A stretch of 64,000 bases of DNA from Saprospiraceae bacterium (GCA_020628095.1 JAHDFP010000019.1:1-64000), one strand, 5' to 3'. Counted from the stretch's first letter, positions 28,458 through 37,551 are shown. Numbers and translations: made by a program. The notes: generated from the sequence alone by a model not told the origin.

Positions 28458-29702
28458 TTATGCTACTTTCAGCTTAGAGATCGTTGACCTCTTGAGTTGT
28501 TCCTCAGCGTACAACTTATCTACCTCGAACTGCTTGACATCAGACTGAGACGGTAACTCATACATCGCATCAGTCAATATCGCCTCCAAGATAGATCTAA
28601 GACCTCTCGCACCTAACTTATACTCCAAAGCCTTATCAGCTATATAATTGAGCGCGTCGGTGGTAAAGGTCAGTTCGATACCTTCTAGGTCGAATATCTT
28701 TTTGTACTGCTTGATGAGCGCATTTTTAGGCTCTGTCAATATTCTGATGAGCGTCTCCTTATCCAGTGGATTGAGATAAGTCAATACAGGCATACGACCG
28801 ATCAGCTCTGGAATCAAACCATAAGTCTTGAGATCCTGATGAGAGACATAACGCAATAGACTTTCTTCGTCATATTTTTCCTTGCTCTCATTATTGAAAC
28901 CAATCACCTGTGTATTGAGTCTTCTGGCGACAATCTTGCTGATACCATCAAAGGCACCACCCATGATGAATAGTATATTCTTAGTATTGACCTGTATCAT
29001 CTTTTGCTCAGGATGCTTGCGACCCCCATATGGTGGTACATTGACCTCCGTGCCTTCTAGCATCTTAAGTAGCGCCTGTTGTACACCCTCTCCAGATACA
29101 TCTCGTGTGATAGATGGGTTATCACTCTTACGAGCGACCTTATCTATCTCGTCTATATAGACGATACCTTTCTGAGCTGCCTCTACATTATAATCTGATG
29201 CCTGCAATAATCTACTGAGCATACTCTCCACATCCTCTCCTACATAGCCTGCCTCTGTAAAAACCGTCGCATCCACGATAGCAAAAGGTACCTTGAGATA
29301 ACGAGCTATCGTCTTAGCCAGTAGGGTCTTACCTGTCCCTGTCTTACCTACGAAAAGCACATTAGATTTTTCTATCTCTACTTCGTCCGTCGCCTTTTGG
29401 TTTAGTCTTTTGTAGTGATTATATACACTGACTGACAAGTACTTTTTGGCTTCGTTCTGACCGATAACGTATTGATCTAGAAAGTTCTTGATACCGACAG
29501 GCGTGACACCACTGGGTAACTTAAAAGTATAATTGGACTTGCCTTTGACTTTGGTACCCAGTTCTTCGTCGACTATCTCGTGAGCCTGCTCGACGCAGGC
29601 TTCACAGATGTGGCCCTCTACACCAGCTATGAGTAGCAGTGTATCTTTCTTGTCCCGACCGCAGAAAGAACATTTCTGATTTTTGTTTTTAGTTGTGGCC
29701 AC
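28458..29702 (-). CDS. clpX: ATP-dependent Clp protease ATP-binding subunit ClpX
   Basis: The protein has about 414 residues. It is an AAA+ unfoldase that delivers substrates to ClpP. The N-terminal C4 zinc-binding domain has CSFCGRDKK and CEACVEQ. Walker A is GKTGTGKT, Walker B is VYIDEIDK, and [10 protein letters not shown] and LGARGLRSI follow. I chose the GTG at 29702 (1 nt after the clpP stop), because a longer reading frame to 29759 would overlap clpP by over 50 nt and adds residues before the zinc finger that homologues lack. It is in operon order tig-clpP-clpX. Confidence 0.95.
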   Translation of the reverse strand: MATTKNKNQKCSFCGRDKKDTLLLIAGVEGHICEACVEQAHEIVDEELGTKVKGKSNYTFKLPSGVTPVGIKNFLDQYVIGQNEAKKYLSVSVYNHYKRLNQKATDEVEIEKSNVLFVGKTGTGKTLLAKTIARYLKVPFAIVDATVFTEAGYVGEDVESMLSRLLQASDYNVEAAQKGIVYIDEIDKVARKSDNPSITRDVSGEGVQQALLKMLEGTEVNVPPYGGRKHPEQKMIQVNTKNILFIMGGAFDGISKIVARRLNTQVIGFNNESKEKYDEESLLRYVSHQDLKTYGLIPELIGRMPVLTYLNPLDKETLIRILTEPKNALIKQYKKIFDLEGIELTFTTDALNYIADKALEYKLGARGLRSILEAILTDAMYELPSQSDVKQFEVDKLYAEEQLKRSTISKLKVA

Positions 29703-29703
29703 C

Positions 29704-30411
29704 TTATGCTTTGTCTTTGTTACGCTTTTCTCGGAGTAGTACCTCATCCACCAGGCCATATTCTTTAGCCTCTGGAGCAGTCATCCACTTATCTCTATCC
29801 GAGTCCTTCTCTATTGTCTCAAAGGTCTGACCTGAGCATTCTGCCAATATGTTGTAGAGTTCTCCCCTCATATCCTTGATAAGGTTATAGGTGATCTCCA
29901 TATCCGAAAACTGTCCCTGCATACCACCACTTGGCTGGTGTATCATCACACGACTATGCTTGAGGCAAGTTCTTTTGCCTTTAGTACCCGCAGCCAATAA
30001 GACTGATCCCATAGAGGCCGCTAATCCAGTGCATATCGTCGCCACATCTGGGGCAACATACTGCATCGTATCATAGATACCCAATCCAGCAATCACAGAA
30101 CCACCCGGACTATTGATGAACATCTGCACATCTCTTTTAGGATCTGTAGATTCTAAAAACAATAGCTGCGCCTGTACGACATTCGCCACGTAATCATTGA
30201 TCGGGACGCCGAGGAATATAATACGATCCATCATCAGACGTGAGAATACATCCATTCCGACCACATTCATCTGTCTCTCCTCTATAACCTGTGGTGTAAA
30301 ACCCGTAATCGCTGGTATCGCATTGATACCATGTATCTGATGATCTACAGCATCTGCATTGATATTGAGATGCTTAGTTGCATATTTCTTAAATTCTTTG
30401 CCTAAGGACAT
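29704..30411 (-). CDS. clpP: ATP-dependent Clp protease proteolytic subunit ClpP
   Basis: A 235-residue serine protease subunit. The catalytic triad is visible as Ser133 in [14 protein letters not shown], His158 in HSRVMIHQP and Asp203 in [26 protein letters not shown] forms the substrate groove. The N-terminal extension before [15 protein letters not shown] is longer than in E. coli, as is common in Bacteroidota. It lies 26 bp after tig and directly before clpX. Confidence 0.96.
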   Translation of the reverse strand: MSLGKEFKKYATKHLNINADAVDHQIHGINAIPAITGFTPQVIEERQMNVVGMDVFSRLMMDRIIFLGVPINDYVANVVQAQLLFLESTDPKRDVQMFINSPGGSVIAGLGIYDTMQYVAPDVATICTGLAASMGSVLLAAGTKGKRTCLKHSRVMIHQPSGGMQGQFSDMEITYNLIKDMRGELYNILAECSGQTFETIEKDSDRDKWMTAPEAKEYGLVDEVLLREKRNKDKA

Positions 30412-30437
30412 GATATTTTTTTTGTTAGTATAACTAT

Positions 30438-31805
30438 CTAGACGGCAGCTTGTTCGGCACTTTTCTCTTGCATAGCCTTAACTTTATCATAAAAGTCCGC
30501 CTTTGCAATGCTTTCCTCCTCTGTCTTGATATCTTTTCTTACTTCATCAAATAATTTGCCACTACTGATGGTCTCCACCGCTCTGTTAAGCTGTTGTCTG
30601 TTTTTCATCAGCGAAAAGACCGTATTTCTTAGCGAAGTATCATCTATATATGGAGAATAATTCCTTATCGCATTGACGAAATAATCGAAGATTTCTTTTT
30701 CTTCCACGTTGACTTCGTACTTAGCGACAAGTTTTTTCTTGATAAGTGCCCACTTCAGTTCTTTGAGGTATGCCGCGAAGTCCTTATCCGTCATCTTAGA
30801 CTCTGCGTCTATCCACTCTCTCAGGAATCCCTCTGGCAGATCAAACTCATTCTTAGCCATAAGATTCTCCATAATCTCGCGGTTAAGATAGTTATCGGCT
30901 TCTCTACCGAAATACTCCTTCATATAATCACGGATCTTATCCTCTGCTTCCGTCGCATCCTTGACACTATCCTTACCAAAAAACTGATCAAAAAGCGCCT
31001 GATCAAAGTCCGCAGGCGTCAGCCTCACCACATTAGTGATTTCCGCTGCGAAAGTATCACTGATGGTCTCTGTATCCAGATCGCTGTCTGGATTGAGCTT
31101 GAGTAGATATTTGTTGACCGCTTCTTTTTCCAACTTCTCCTCCAGCGCATAGACATCCACCTCCAGCTTATCTCCTTTTTTCTTAGTACCGAATACCTTC
31201 TTATAAGCCTCCGAGAGGTCATCATATTGCACCGAAAAATCAGAGGCAATCCCATCTTCCTTCGCCTGACCACCTTCCATCTCCTCTACCTTGAGATAGA
31301 TAATATCTCCCGCCTCTATATTCTTATCTGTATTATCCTGAGACCCCATCTTACGCTGTATCGACTCTTTTTCTTCGGCAACCAAATCATCCGTGATCGT
31401 TATCTCATAACGACGGTAAGTCTCTTCCAGTCCCACAACCTCAAACGGTGGTTCCATCCCTATCTTAAACTGATAGACATAATCCTCTGGCTCACGGTGG
31501 TCTATCTCAGGAAGTGTGTCCTGATCTTTGATCATAGGCTCACCGATGATGTTATATTCTGCATCTGTGATGATACTATTGATCTGATCCGTCAGCTTTT
31601 GTGAGATAATCTCCTGTAGGGCATGACCTCCATACATCTTTCTGATGATGCTGTCTGGCGCTTTGCCTTTACGGAATCCTTTGAGCTGAGATTTGGACTG
31701 AAGGGATTTTAGTTTGTTCTTAAATTCTGATAGATAGTCATCCTTCTCTATCGTAATGGTGAGATCGGCCATCAGAGGGCCTGTATCGTTTTTTTCTACC
31801 TTCAA
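30438..31805 (-). CDS. tig: Trigger factor (ribosome-associated chaperone)
   Basis: A 455-residue protein. The N-terminal ribosome-binding domain includes the signature GFRKGKAPDSIIRKMYG (~44-60). The middle region corresponds to the FKBP-like domain but is divergent, as usual in Bacteroidota. The C-terminal helical chaperone arms (~270-430) are rich in charged residues. It heads the tig-clpP-clpX operon, a conserved arrangement that links nascent-chain folding with proteolysis. Confidence 0.93.
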   Translation of the reverse strand: MKVEKNDTGPLMADLTITIEKDDYLSEFKNKLKSLQSKSQLKGFRKGKAPDSIIRKMYGGHALQEIISQKLTDQINSIITDAEYNIIGEPMIKDQDTLPEIDHREPEDYVYQFKIGMEPPFEVVGLEETYRRYEITITDDLVAEEKESIQRKMGSQDNTDKNIEAGDIIYLKVEEMEGGQAKEDGIASDFSVQYDDLSEAYKKVFGTKKKGDKLEVDVYALEEKLEKEAVNKYLLKLNPDSDLDTETISDTFAAEITNVVRLTPADFDQALFDQFFGKDSVKDATEAEDKIRDYMKEYFGREADNYLNREIMENLMAKNEFDLPEGFLREWIDAESKMTDKDFAAYLKELKWALIKKKLVAKYEVNVEEKEIFDYFVNAIRNYSPYIDDTSLRNTVFSLMKNRQQLNRAVETISSGKLFDEVRKDIKTEEESIAKADFYDKVKAMQEKSAEQAAV

Positions 31806-31834
31806 TTCGGAGGATTATTGTGATTTTGAAAAAG

Positions 31835-31916
31835 TGCGGGTGGAGGGACTCGAACCCCCACGCCGTGAAGCACTAGATCCTAAGTCTAGCATGTCTACCA
31901 ATTTCATCACACCCGC
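31835..31916 (-). tRNA. tRNA-Leu (anticodon TAG)
   Basis: An 82-nt cloverleaf on the minus strand. The acceptor arms are GCGGGTG and CACCCGC. The anticodon loop CTTAGGA sits between CTAGA and TCTAG, giving anticodon TAG. There is a long variable arm, as in class II tRNAs, and the T-arm reads GGGGGTTCGAGTCCCTC. No CCA is encoded. It lies between tig and an AT-rich accessory stretch, a place where mobile DNA often enters, although I found no attachment-site duplication. Confidence 0.93.
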
Positions 31917-32348
31917 TATTTTTCACAAAGTCGCAAAGATATGTCTTTTTTGGGGATGTTATTGTAATAATATGGGATAAAATGAGGTGGGGGTGAAAAA
32001 GGTGGAATTGAGGGATTTTTTTTGTTTGGTGGGGTAACGTTTTGATAATTCGCGCCTCTTTACTTATTAAGATAGGCTGATATCATACTAGCAAATATTC
32101 CACGAATAACCAAGTAATGATTTTGCCTATTCAATGGACTCATTACCAAATTATAACGAAATATTGACTGAAAGATGAAGTAATTTCAAGATAAACTCGA
32201 AAGAAGTGGACAAGATTAATATAAGACGCTTTGAGTTAAATGGAATGCCGAATTGAGTAACTTAATTTATTGTTGTAAAGATTAGAAGGGAGATTTTCTC
32301 TCGACGGCAGAACAGACGTGCTGTTCAACTTTCAATTACAATTAAAGA
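31917..32348. other. Intergenic region after tRNA-Leu
   Basis: About 430 bp without a supported gene. It includes a small hairpin (GAACAG / CTGTTC, around 32310-32326) shortly upstream of the lipoprotein gene at 32349. I saw no direct repeat of the tRNA 3' end. Confidence 0.4.
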
Positions 32349-32843
32349 ATGAAAAAAATATTTTTCTTATTGCTTCTATCAACATTAGGCTACATTTCAT
32401 GTACTGATCAGGTTTTAGATGATAAAGTAAACGACTTGGATTCACAAGAGTTAGAGTTGCGTGCAGGACCTAAAATCTCAATCAAAGTAGTACCACATCG
32501 TAAAATAAAAAATAGAAGAAGAGATGGTAAAGAGTGCGACTGTCACTCCTGCTTTGGTGTCTGTAAAATAGAATTTTCGGTAGGCTGGGAGCTTAAGCCA
32601 GGCTTTCATGATGGTGAAATAGATCCAAATGATAACATACTAACCATTATTGACCCTGTATACGATGAAGATCTAAGTGAGTTTATCGTTGATACTGATA
32701 TTTCTATTGAATTACCTACTCAATTGAAAGAGGAATATGATTTTGAGGTAATCACCATAAAAAAAGGAAGCTATAACTTCATAGTAGAAGAAACAGATTC
32801 CGAAAATTTTGGTTATGTTCAATTAAATATAGAGTATAATTAA
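32349..32843 (+). CDS. Small secreted lipoprotein, unknown function
   Basis: A 164-residue predicted lipoprotein. The signal peptide ends in a lipobox-like LGYISC with Cys at ~19. The mature part has a short Cys-rich motif (ECDCHSCFGVC), suggesting disulphides or metal binding, followed by a beta-rich acidic domain. I do not recognise the family. The stop overlaps the next gene's start (TAATG), so the two are probably co-translated. Confidence 0.65.
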   Translation: MKKIFFLLLLSTLGYISCTDQVLDDKVNDLDSQELELRAGPKISIKVVPHRKIKNRRRDGKECDCHSCFGVCKIEFSVGWELKPGFHDGEIDPNDNILTIIDPVYDEDLSEFIVDTDISIELPTQLKEEYDFEVITIKKGSYNFIVEETDSENFGYVQLNIEYN

Positions 32844-33433
32844 TGATTAAATATTTAGTTATAATCTCATTCGTTTTCGTTAGTTGCAATCCATTGTTGA
32901 AGATGGCTTATGGCATAAAAACTCCTTCGCCACAATCAATAAAAAAAATCGAAAAGTATATAGACAAATACAGTCTTAATAATTTCGAACACCTTTTATT
33001 AGATTCTATTGGATTCAAGAGTTTTGTCACAGGTCATTTCCACTCAAAAGAAAATGCAACTAATACTATTGGTGTAGTGGATTTTATAGTCATGGACTCT
33101 AATGGAGTGCTATATAATAGTTCAGTGCAAAGTTGTATATCCGATAAGCCCCCATTGGATTCAATAATCAATTTGGGTCATTACATTATAAATAATTCCT
33201 ATTCAAACTTTAGTGAATTCTATGATCTGAGTGGTAATTCATTTGAGCTTATTAGTAATGATAATGAACTTATAATTTTTATCACTTGGGCTACCTATGC
33301 GGGTAAATTAAACAACAATATCAACGAAGAAATTTTAGAGAATATCCAGAGTATATCCCAAAATAAAAAAGTTTACTATTTGAACTTGGATATTATTCGA
33401 GAGGAGGAATTCTCAAATGAGAATTTTAACTAA
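32843..33433 (+). CDS. Small lipoprotein, unknown function
   Basis: A 196-residue predicted lipoprotein: a short signal peptide, then FVFVSCNP with the candidate acylated Cys at ~15. The mature part is mixed alpha/beta, with IGVVDFIVMDSNG and IIFITWATYAGKLN. It has no recognised family. It overlaps the preceding lipoprotein gene by 1 nt, and the pair is followed by a hairpin. The two may act together at the envelope; this is inference. Confidence 0.62.
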   Translation: MIKYLVIISFVFVSCNPLLKMAYGIKTPSPQSIKKIEKYIDKYSLNNFEHLLLDSIGFKSFVTGHFHSKENATNTIGVVDFIVMDSNGVLYNSSVQSCISDKPPLDSIINLGHYIINNSYSNFSEFYDLSGNSFELISNDNELIIFITWATYAGKLNNNINEEILENIQSISQNKKVYYLNLDIIREEEFSNENFN

Positions 33434-33456
33434 AAGATACTAAGAAGCGACCAAGA

Positions 33457-33486
33457 AGAAGTCAGGCTGGAGTCTGACTTCTTCCT
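33457..33486 (+). terminator. Hairpin, probable terminator of the lipoprotein pair
   Basis: A perfect 11-bp stem GAAGAAGTCAG (33457-33467) / CTGACTTCTTC (33476-33486) with an 8-nt loop lies 24 bp after the stop codon. The T-run is about 15 nt further on, so termination is likely but not textbook. Confidence 0.6.
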
Positions 33487-33593
33487 AAGCACTTACCTGT
33501 TTTTTTTTGCATTCACTCCAGCTCATAATTCCTGTATCCAGTATAATTTATGATAGGCTGTAAGGTCTGCACCTGAATATGATCATTATTACA

Positions 33594-33890
33594 CTAAATC
33601 TTCCCGTCTCTTCGATATTTCGAGCAGCTTAAGTTATTCAGTTTAGTTTTGTCTGGATTTGAGACAGGAGTTTTTACATTATTAATACGTCTTACATGGT
33701 AGTCTTTGTAGACTCCATCTTCTATCAGCTCAACGAATTGTTCACGAGACATAACTTGGCATGTTAATTTGTCCTGATAGATCAGGTTTGTACCTGTTTG
33801 GTTCTTATCTAATTTTACTACTCTTTTTGATACTTTAGTAAGTACACATGGTAATTTTGGCTTTATGCTCATTTTTTTTTGTTTGAGCAC
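33594..33890 (-). CDS. Hypothetical basic protein
   Basis: A 98-residue basic protein, alone on the minus strand. The centre (SREQFVELIEDGVYKDYHVR) looks like a helix followed by a beta strand, and the C-terminus is Asn/Lys-rich. It weakly recalls small DUF3892-like proteins, but I cannot confirm that. A second possible start is the Met at residue 7. There are no signal or membrane segments. Confidence 0.45.
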   Translation of the reverse strand: MLKQKKMSIKPKLPCVLTKVSKRVVKLDKNQTGTNLIYQDKLTCQVMSREQFVELIEDGVYKDYHVRRINNVKTPVSNPDKTKLNNLSCSKYRRDGKI

Positions 33891-34309
33891 AATATTAGCT
33901 TACAATTATTGGTACCTATTATTGATTAACCACACATTTTTTTCAATCCAAAACATCACTAATTTTGTTTGATGTCTCCACAGATAACCTCATATCAAAA
34001 CCTAATCACTCAAGAAATACTATACGAAATATATGGACACATAACAGGCTTACAAGAGCTAATCTTAGATGATATACTCCTGTATAGAAAGGCAAATTTT
34101 TATGAGGTCAAATCCTTCTGGCGTATCAACTATGTCGATATCAGATGAACGCTAACCCAAGTTGAGATATGACTACCTTTCTATAACTTTGACATCCAAT
34201 CTTTTAACCAAAGATGGAAATAAATTTATAGCACTCAAGAGAGAGAATTCAAGACCTATATAAATAGCTCGAAAATAATAGTACCATACACTTACCTATT
34301 TTACTAAAT
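33891..34309. other. Intergenic region with a possible 58-codon frame (33972-34148)
   Basis: The only candidate gene is a 58-residue plus-strand frame at 33972-34148. It starts MSPQITSYQNLI, has a hydrophobic helix-like middle and ends INYVDIR. It has no evident ribosome binding site or family and could be the remains of a longer gene. The remaining sequence, including CGCTAACCC near 34152, shows no matched cassette boundary. Confidence 0.3.
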
Positions 34310-34834
34310 ATGAATCAAGATATTCTAGACAACTTTGACGATTCAAGCCATACAAACAACAGATGGTTCATTCGTATTGGTTTGGTGATTTTTGCAACCA
34401 TCATTGTATTCTTCGCTATTGAATACTTACGTAATAAATTACCTCGAAATCTTTACGAACATGAAGAAATTCAAATAAACACAGTGGGCCTGTTTCTTAT
34501 GTTAGTCCTAATCGTAAACAGTGTAATAATTACATCTCTATTGAATCACATTAAACCAAAAATCAGCCTGATAAAAACTGTAATTTATACTGGAGTAATA
34601 CTTATATCAATTGAACTATTATTTAAGGCTGCACAAATTATTGTCTACGATGAAATAATAACCAGTGCTTCAATACTCGCCTACTTAAAATCAGCCATAT
34701 TTTTAGGAATAATAGGGGCTGCTATATCTAATGTTAGGGCTCATAAATTAGCGGGTAAAAAAAGAACATTCCCAATATTAATCATGCTAATAATTTTTAT
34801 AATCATTCCAAAAATTGCCAATTATTTAGCTTAG
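34310..34834 (+). CDS. Four-helix membrane protein, unknown function
   Basis: A 174-residue protein with four predicted membrane segments (~21-41, 60-80, 88-110, 122-170 region), a soluble acidic N-terminus and a positively charged loop (RAHKLAGKKR). It has no recognised family. It lies just upstream of the first matched cassette junction of array B. The sequence after its stop ends in an attC-like right arm, so it may itself be a cassette gene, although I could not find its matching start. Confidence 0.6.
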   Translation: MNQDILDNFDDSSHTNNRWFIRIGLVIFATIIVFFAIEYLRNKLPRNLYEHEEIQINTVGLFLMLVLIVNSVIITSLLNHIKPKISLIKTVIYTGVILISIELLFKAAQIIVYDEIITSASILAYLKSAIFLGIIGAAISNVRAHKLAGKKRTFPILIMLIIFIIIPKIANYLA

Positions 34835-34882
34835 ACGAAGCTCTTAAGAACTTTTAAGAAACACTCTCGGTATACTCATTCC

Positions 34883-34895
34883 GTTATGGCTCATT
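34883..34895 (+). other. Integron cassette 5' boundary (GTTATGGCTCATT), cassette B2
   Basis: GTTATGGCTCATT at 34883-34895 is the reverse complement of AACGAGCTATAAC (35305-35317) with 2 mismatches in 13, as expected for the start and the attC R'' box of one cassette. The preceding TATACTCATTCC resembles GATACCATCATCC at the same place in the cassette A1 attC, which suggests an older attC right arm. Confidence 0.5.
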
Positions 34896-34955
34896 CAAGA
34901 TCAAAAAAGAAATCCCAAATTAATACATAACTAAATACAAGAAATTAGAATAATA

Positions 34956-35261
34956 ATGGCAAAGACAAATTCAGAACATGAATCAAATAAAGCCTTGTTA
35001 TGCTCTTTTCTATATATTGGATTAAGTACGATAACTTTATACTCCATGTATCCTTCTGATCCATTTTCAATTGGAGGGCTTAGGGGTAATTGGTTTGATA
35101 TAATTCTTGCTCTTGTTACAATGCCAGGCCAACTTTTTAGTTGGGGAATACGATTTGGAGGAATAGAACTAAAAGAAATTGAATTACTGGTTGTTTTTAT
35201 AAGTCAAGCAATAAATGTAATAATTTGGTGGAGGCTGATACTTTATGTTATGAGAAAATAA
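34956..35261 (+). CDS. Small membrane protein, unknown function (cassette B2)
   Basis: A 101-residue protein with about three hydrophobic segments (~14-28, 43-62, 74-98). It has no recognised family. It is the only gene between a cassette start core at 34883 and an attC-like site at 35305, so it is a good candidate for a single-gene integron cassette. Cassette genes for short membrane proteins of unknown role are common. Confidence 0.6.
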   Translation: MAKTNSEHESNKALLCSFLYIGLSTITLYSMYPSDPFSIGGLRGNWFDIILALVTMPGQLFSWGIRFGGIELKEIELLVVFISQAINVIIWWRLILYVMRK

Positions 35262-35304
35262 AGATTCTACATATGAAAATTACGTTGACCGCAAAGAAAT
35301 GAAA

Positions 35305-35384
35305 AACGAGCTATAACAAACGACGATCACCATCATGCTTCCTATGTCAGCACGACGGATGTCGCCACTACGTTATATGTCATC
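35305..35384 (+). repeat. attC-like recombination site of cassette B2
   Basis: The site begins with the R'' box AACGAGCTATAAC (35305-35317), then AAACGACGATCACCATCATGC, a short centre, and GCACGACGGATGTCGCCACTAC, and ends at the R' core GTTATAT (35372). The outer arms TATAAC/GTTATA and inner arms GACGATCACC...TCATGC / GCACGACGGATG...GTC pair imperfectly, with several A.C positions that become T.G wobbles on the bottom strand, the strand that folds in attC recombination. The opening TATAACAAACG recalls well-known Vibrio attC sites. Confidence 0.62.
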
Positions 35385-35395
35385 AGAAATAAAAT

Positions 35396-35893
35396 ATGAA
35401 GGTTCATAAAGAATTGACAAAAAACAATGAACTATATGTTTATATAAATGGGAAACTCATCTACAAAAAGTGGTTAGACACTGGTCATTCAAAAGTTTTT
35501 GATGTTATGGCTTATGACAAGTACACTTATGCAAGCTACACTGACTTAGATTTTGAACATTCAAAACACTTAATACACGTTAAGGCAAAGATCAGATTTC
35601 TAACTGCTGAAGAAGGTGGAAGAGAAACAGGAATTACGAGCGGCTATCGTCCAAATCACGTGTTTGAATACAAACCCAACGGGGAAATGGTTGAAGCTAT
35701 GATGGGTGATATTCAATTCACAAACCCAAAAACTCTTGAATTAGGTAAAGTATACGAACTTCTTATTAGGTTTATTGCAATTCAACGATTAGAAAGATTT
35801 ATGAATGTAGACCAAAACTGGTGGATTCACGAAGGCAATAGAAAAGTAGGTGAAGCCCAAATTCTAAAATTCCTACAACCAATGGAAATTTAG
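35396..35893 (+). CDS. Stand-alone EF-Tu domain III-like protein (cassette B3)
   Basis: A 165-residue protein whose residues ~57-160 resemble the C-terminal beta-barrel (domain III) of elongation factor Tu. AKIRFLTAEEGGRETGI with GYRP (83-86) corresponds to the EF-Tu stretch EEGGR...GYRPQF. IHEGNRKVGEAQILKFL (144-160) corresponds to IREGGRTVGAGVV. The GTPase domain and domain II are absent; residues 1-55 are unrelated. The function is unknown: it could be a tRNA- or EF-Tu-mimicking factor. It is the first gene of a two-gene cassette, 1 nt before the next gene. Confidence 0.72.
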   Translation: MKVHKELTKNNELYVYINGKLIYKKWLDTGHSKVFDVMAYDKYTYASYTDLDFEHSKHLIHVKAKIRFLTAEEGGRETGITSGYRPNHVFEYKPNGEMVEAMMGDIQFTNPKTLELGKVYELLIRFIAIQRLERFMNVDQNWWIHEGNRKVGEAQILKFLQPMEI

Positions 35894-35894
35894 A

Positions 35895-36404
35895 ATGACA
35901 AAGAATGTAATTAATATCTTAGAAAAGAAGCATCTTCTTATAGTCGGCAAAACAGAAACTGATAGAACAAATTTTATTAATCAAATCATCTCAAAGATCA
36001 ATTATGAAACTTATCGATTTCCTAAACGAATGAAATCGATTTATGATTACGTTGAAGTCGTTAGAGCAAAAAATCTATTTGAACCTTGGTATAATAAAAG
36101 AGGTAAATTTGGAACAAACCAAGTATTGGATTTTCACAGAGATTGGATATCAGAGAACAACTCACTTGTAATTATGGAAGAATTCCAAGAAATGGAAGAA
36201 AGTTGGAAATTGGATATATTAAGGTCCTATTTAAATGAAGTTGCTTTTCGTAAAAAGAATCAAAAAGTAATTCACTTAATAATTAGTCAAGAAACCGAAA
36301 ATGATTTATTGGCAAAACTTGGCGACCAGATTGGTGTCCCAGACGATGACAGAAGGACGAAAAAGCAAATTATTGATGGAGGAATTGAAATAATTGAAAT
36401 ATAA
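35895..36404 (+). CDS. P-loop-like partner protein (cassette B3)
   Basis: A 169-residue protein with a degenerate P-loop (LLIVGKTETDRTNF, ~14-27) and a Walker-B-like strand SLVIMEEF (90-97), then a sensor-like strand HLIISQET. The pattern fits a small AAA/STAND-type P-loop fold that has lost the canonical GxxxxGK(S/T), so ATP binding is uncertain. Its start is 1 nt after the EF-Tu-like gene's stop, and both are in one cassette, so they probably act together. It has no named family. Confidence 0.55.
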   Translation: MTKNVINILEKKHLLIVGKTETDRTNFINQIISKINYETYRFPKRMKSIYDYVEVVRAKNLFEPWYNKRGKFGTNQVLDFHRDWISENNSLVIMEEFQEMEESWKLDILRSYLNEVAFRKKNQKVIHLIISQETENDLLAKLGDQIGVPDDDRRTKKQIIDGGIEIIEI

Positions 36405-36408
36405 GAAT

Positions 36409-36421
36409 GACGACACATTAC
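36409..36421 (+). repeat. attC R'' box of cassette B3, interrupted by an IS remnant
   Basis: GACGACACATTAC at 36409-36421 pairs with the cassette start GTTATATGTCATC (35372-35384) at 10 of 13 positions. As in cassette A2, the same IS-like sequence begins directly after this box, so the rest of the attC is missing. Confidence 0.5.
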
Positions 36422-36600
36422 AATAGAGGCTGTTGACAAACTATCGACACATACTTACTTAGGGTACGTTAGAGGCACTTCGTATCTCAAAGAATGCTTG
36501 GAAAAAAAAGTTTCACCCCAAACTCTTCACAAACCTCCGTTTAGATCAATTTACGCCTAATACCAATTTCTATAAAATCCTAAAGAACAAACTTGATGGT
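36422..36600 (+). mobile_element. Decayed IS1182-like left end with transposase N-terminal remnant (copy B)
   Basis: This copy is homologous to 8350-8545, with a tandem CTTACTTA and a ~16-bp gap relative to copy A. One frame reads KFHPKLFTNLRLDQFTPNT and continues NFYKILKNKLD, matching my recollection of the ...KLFxxFxLsDrvPxdNFYrrLkexLD start of IS1182-family transposases. A frameshift separates it from its ATG at 36494. No right end or catalytic region remains. It directly follows the attC R'' box of cassette B3. Confidence 0.55.
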
Positions 36601-36702
36601 AATTTGGTAGAGATTACGGCTTCTAGTTATTGACACATTCTAATAATACATAGAAAGACCTTTATATGTAATTTGCATCAGTTATTCAATAGCAACAGCC
36701 TT

Positions 36703-37551
36703 ATGACGAATTACAAAATCTGCACCTTACTCATAATACTATACATCCCATCATTGTTGTTGGGCCAATTAGAGTATCTGAGACTCAGCCCTAATCAGAA
36801 GATAACGCAACGCGTGGGTGCGACGGATGTGGAAATAGAATTTTCGAGACCACAAATGAAAGGCCGACAGGTTTTTGGTGGACTCGTGCCCTATGATAAT
36901 ATGTGGCGTACGGGCGCCAATGAGAATACCAAAATAACAATCGACCATAGAGTAAAATTCGGAAACACTGAGGTATCAGAAGGCACTTATGCCCTGATGA
37001 CTAAACCCATGAAAAATAACTGGGAAATATATTTATATACAGACACTAATAATTTTGACATTCCTGACCCCATAGATGGCACCAAATTAATTTATCTCAC
37101 CACCGTCCAATCATATCAGCTCCCAGAGGTGGAAGAGACCTTAGTGATTAATATCTATGATATCACAGAACATTCGGCAAGTCTCGGTATAAGCTGGGAA
37201 AAGACAGGCGTCAAAGTACCTATGACTTTCTACACAAGAGAGGCGATGGAAAAAAAGATAGATGCCGAATTAAAACAAAACATTCTCGATTACAGCATCG
37301 CAGCGGCCTATTACTCCGAGCGAGACATGGAACTGGAAAAAGCTAAGAAATTACAAGAACTTTCTATAGAGCTAAGGGACGAACCCAGCCCCTGGGCATA
37401 TCACGCCTACGGAAAGACACTTCGCAAATTAGGTGACATGGTTAGTGCCAAAAATGCTCTGGAGTATTCGCTGGAGCTTTCTAAGGAAAGCAATAACACC
37501 TACCTGATAAAAGAAAACAAAAGAATTCTCAAAGAACTAAAGGACAAATAG
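36703..37551 (+). CDS. DUF2911 domain protein, secreted
   Basis: The protein has about 282 residues. I chose the ATG at 36703, which starts a signal peptide (MTNYKICTLLIILYIPSLLL then GQLEYL); a TTG at 36673 would add 10 residues. Residues ~25-170 form the DUF2911 domain: LSPNQKITQRVGATDVEIEF, GRQVFGGLVPYDNMWRTGANE, and a beta-sandwich. The C-terminal ~85 residues form a TPR-like helical repeat (KNALEYSLELSKESNN). The domain is common in Bacteroidota secreted proteins and its role is unknown. Confidence 0.85.
   Translation: MTNYKICTLLIILYIPSLLLGQLEYLRLSPNQKITQRVGATDVEIEFSRPQMKGRQVFGGLVPYDNMWRTGANENTKITIDHRVKFGNTEVSEGTYALMTKPMKNNWEIYLYTDTNNFDIPDPIDGTKLIYLTTVQSYQLPEVEETLVINIYDITEHSASLGISWEKTGVKVPMTFYTREAMEKKIDAELKQNILDYSIAAAYYSERDMELEKAKKLQELSIELRDEPSPWAYHAYGKTLRKLGDMVSAKNALEYSLELSKESNNTYLIKENKRILKELKDK

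Noticed and set aside
31756-31980. Open frame running across tRNA-Leu
   Set aside because: It overlaps the tRNA and the tig start and encodes no recognisable domain.
33457-33486. The perfect hairpin as another attC site
   Set aside because: It has no GTT/AAC core boxes and no cassette-start match; it looks like a transcription terminator.
3905-36421. An integron integrase gene in the window
   Set aside because: No protein with the tyrosine-recombinase R..HxxR..Y pattern was found; the arrays here appear to lack a local integrase.
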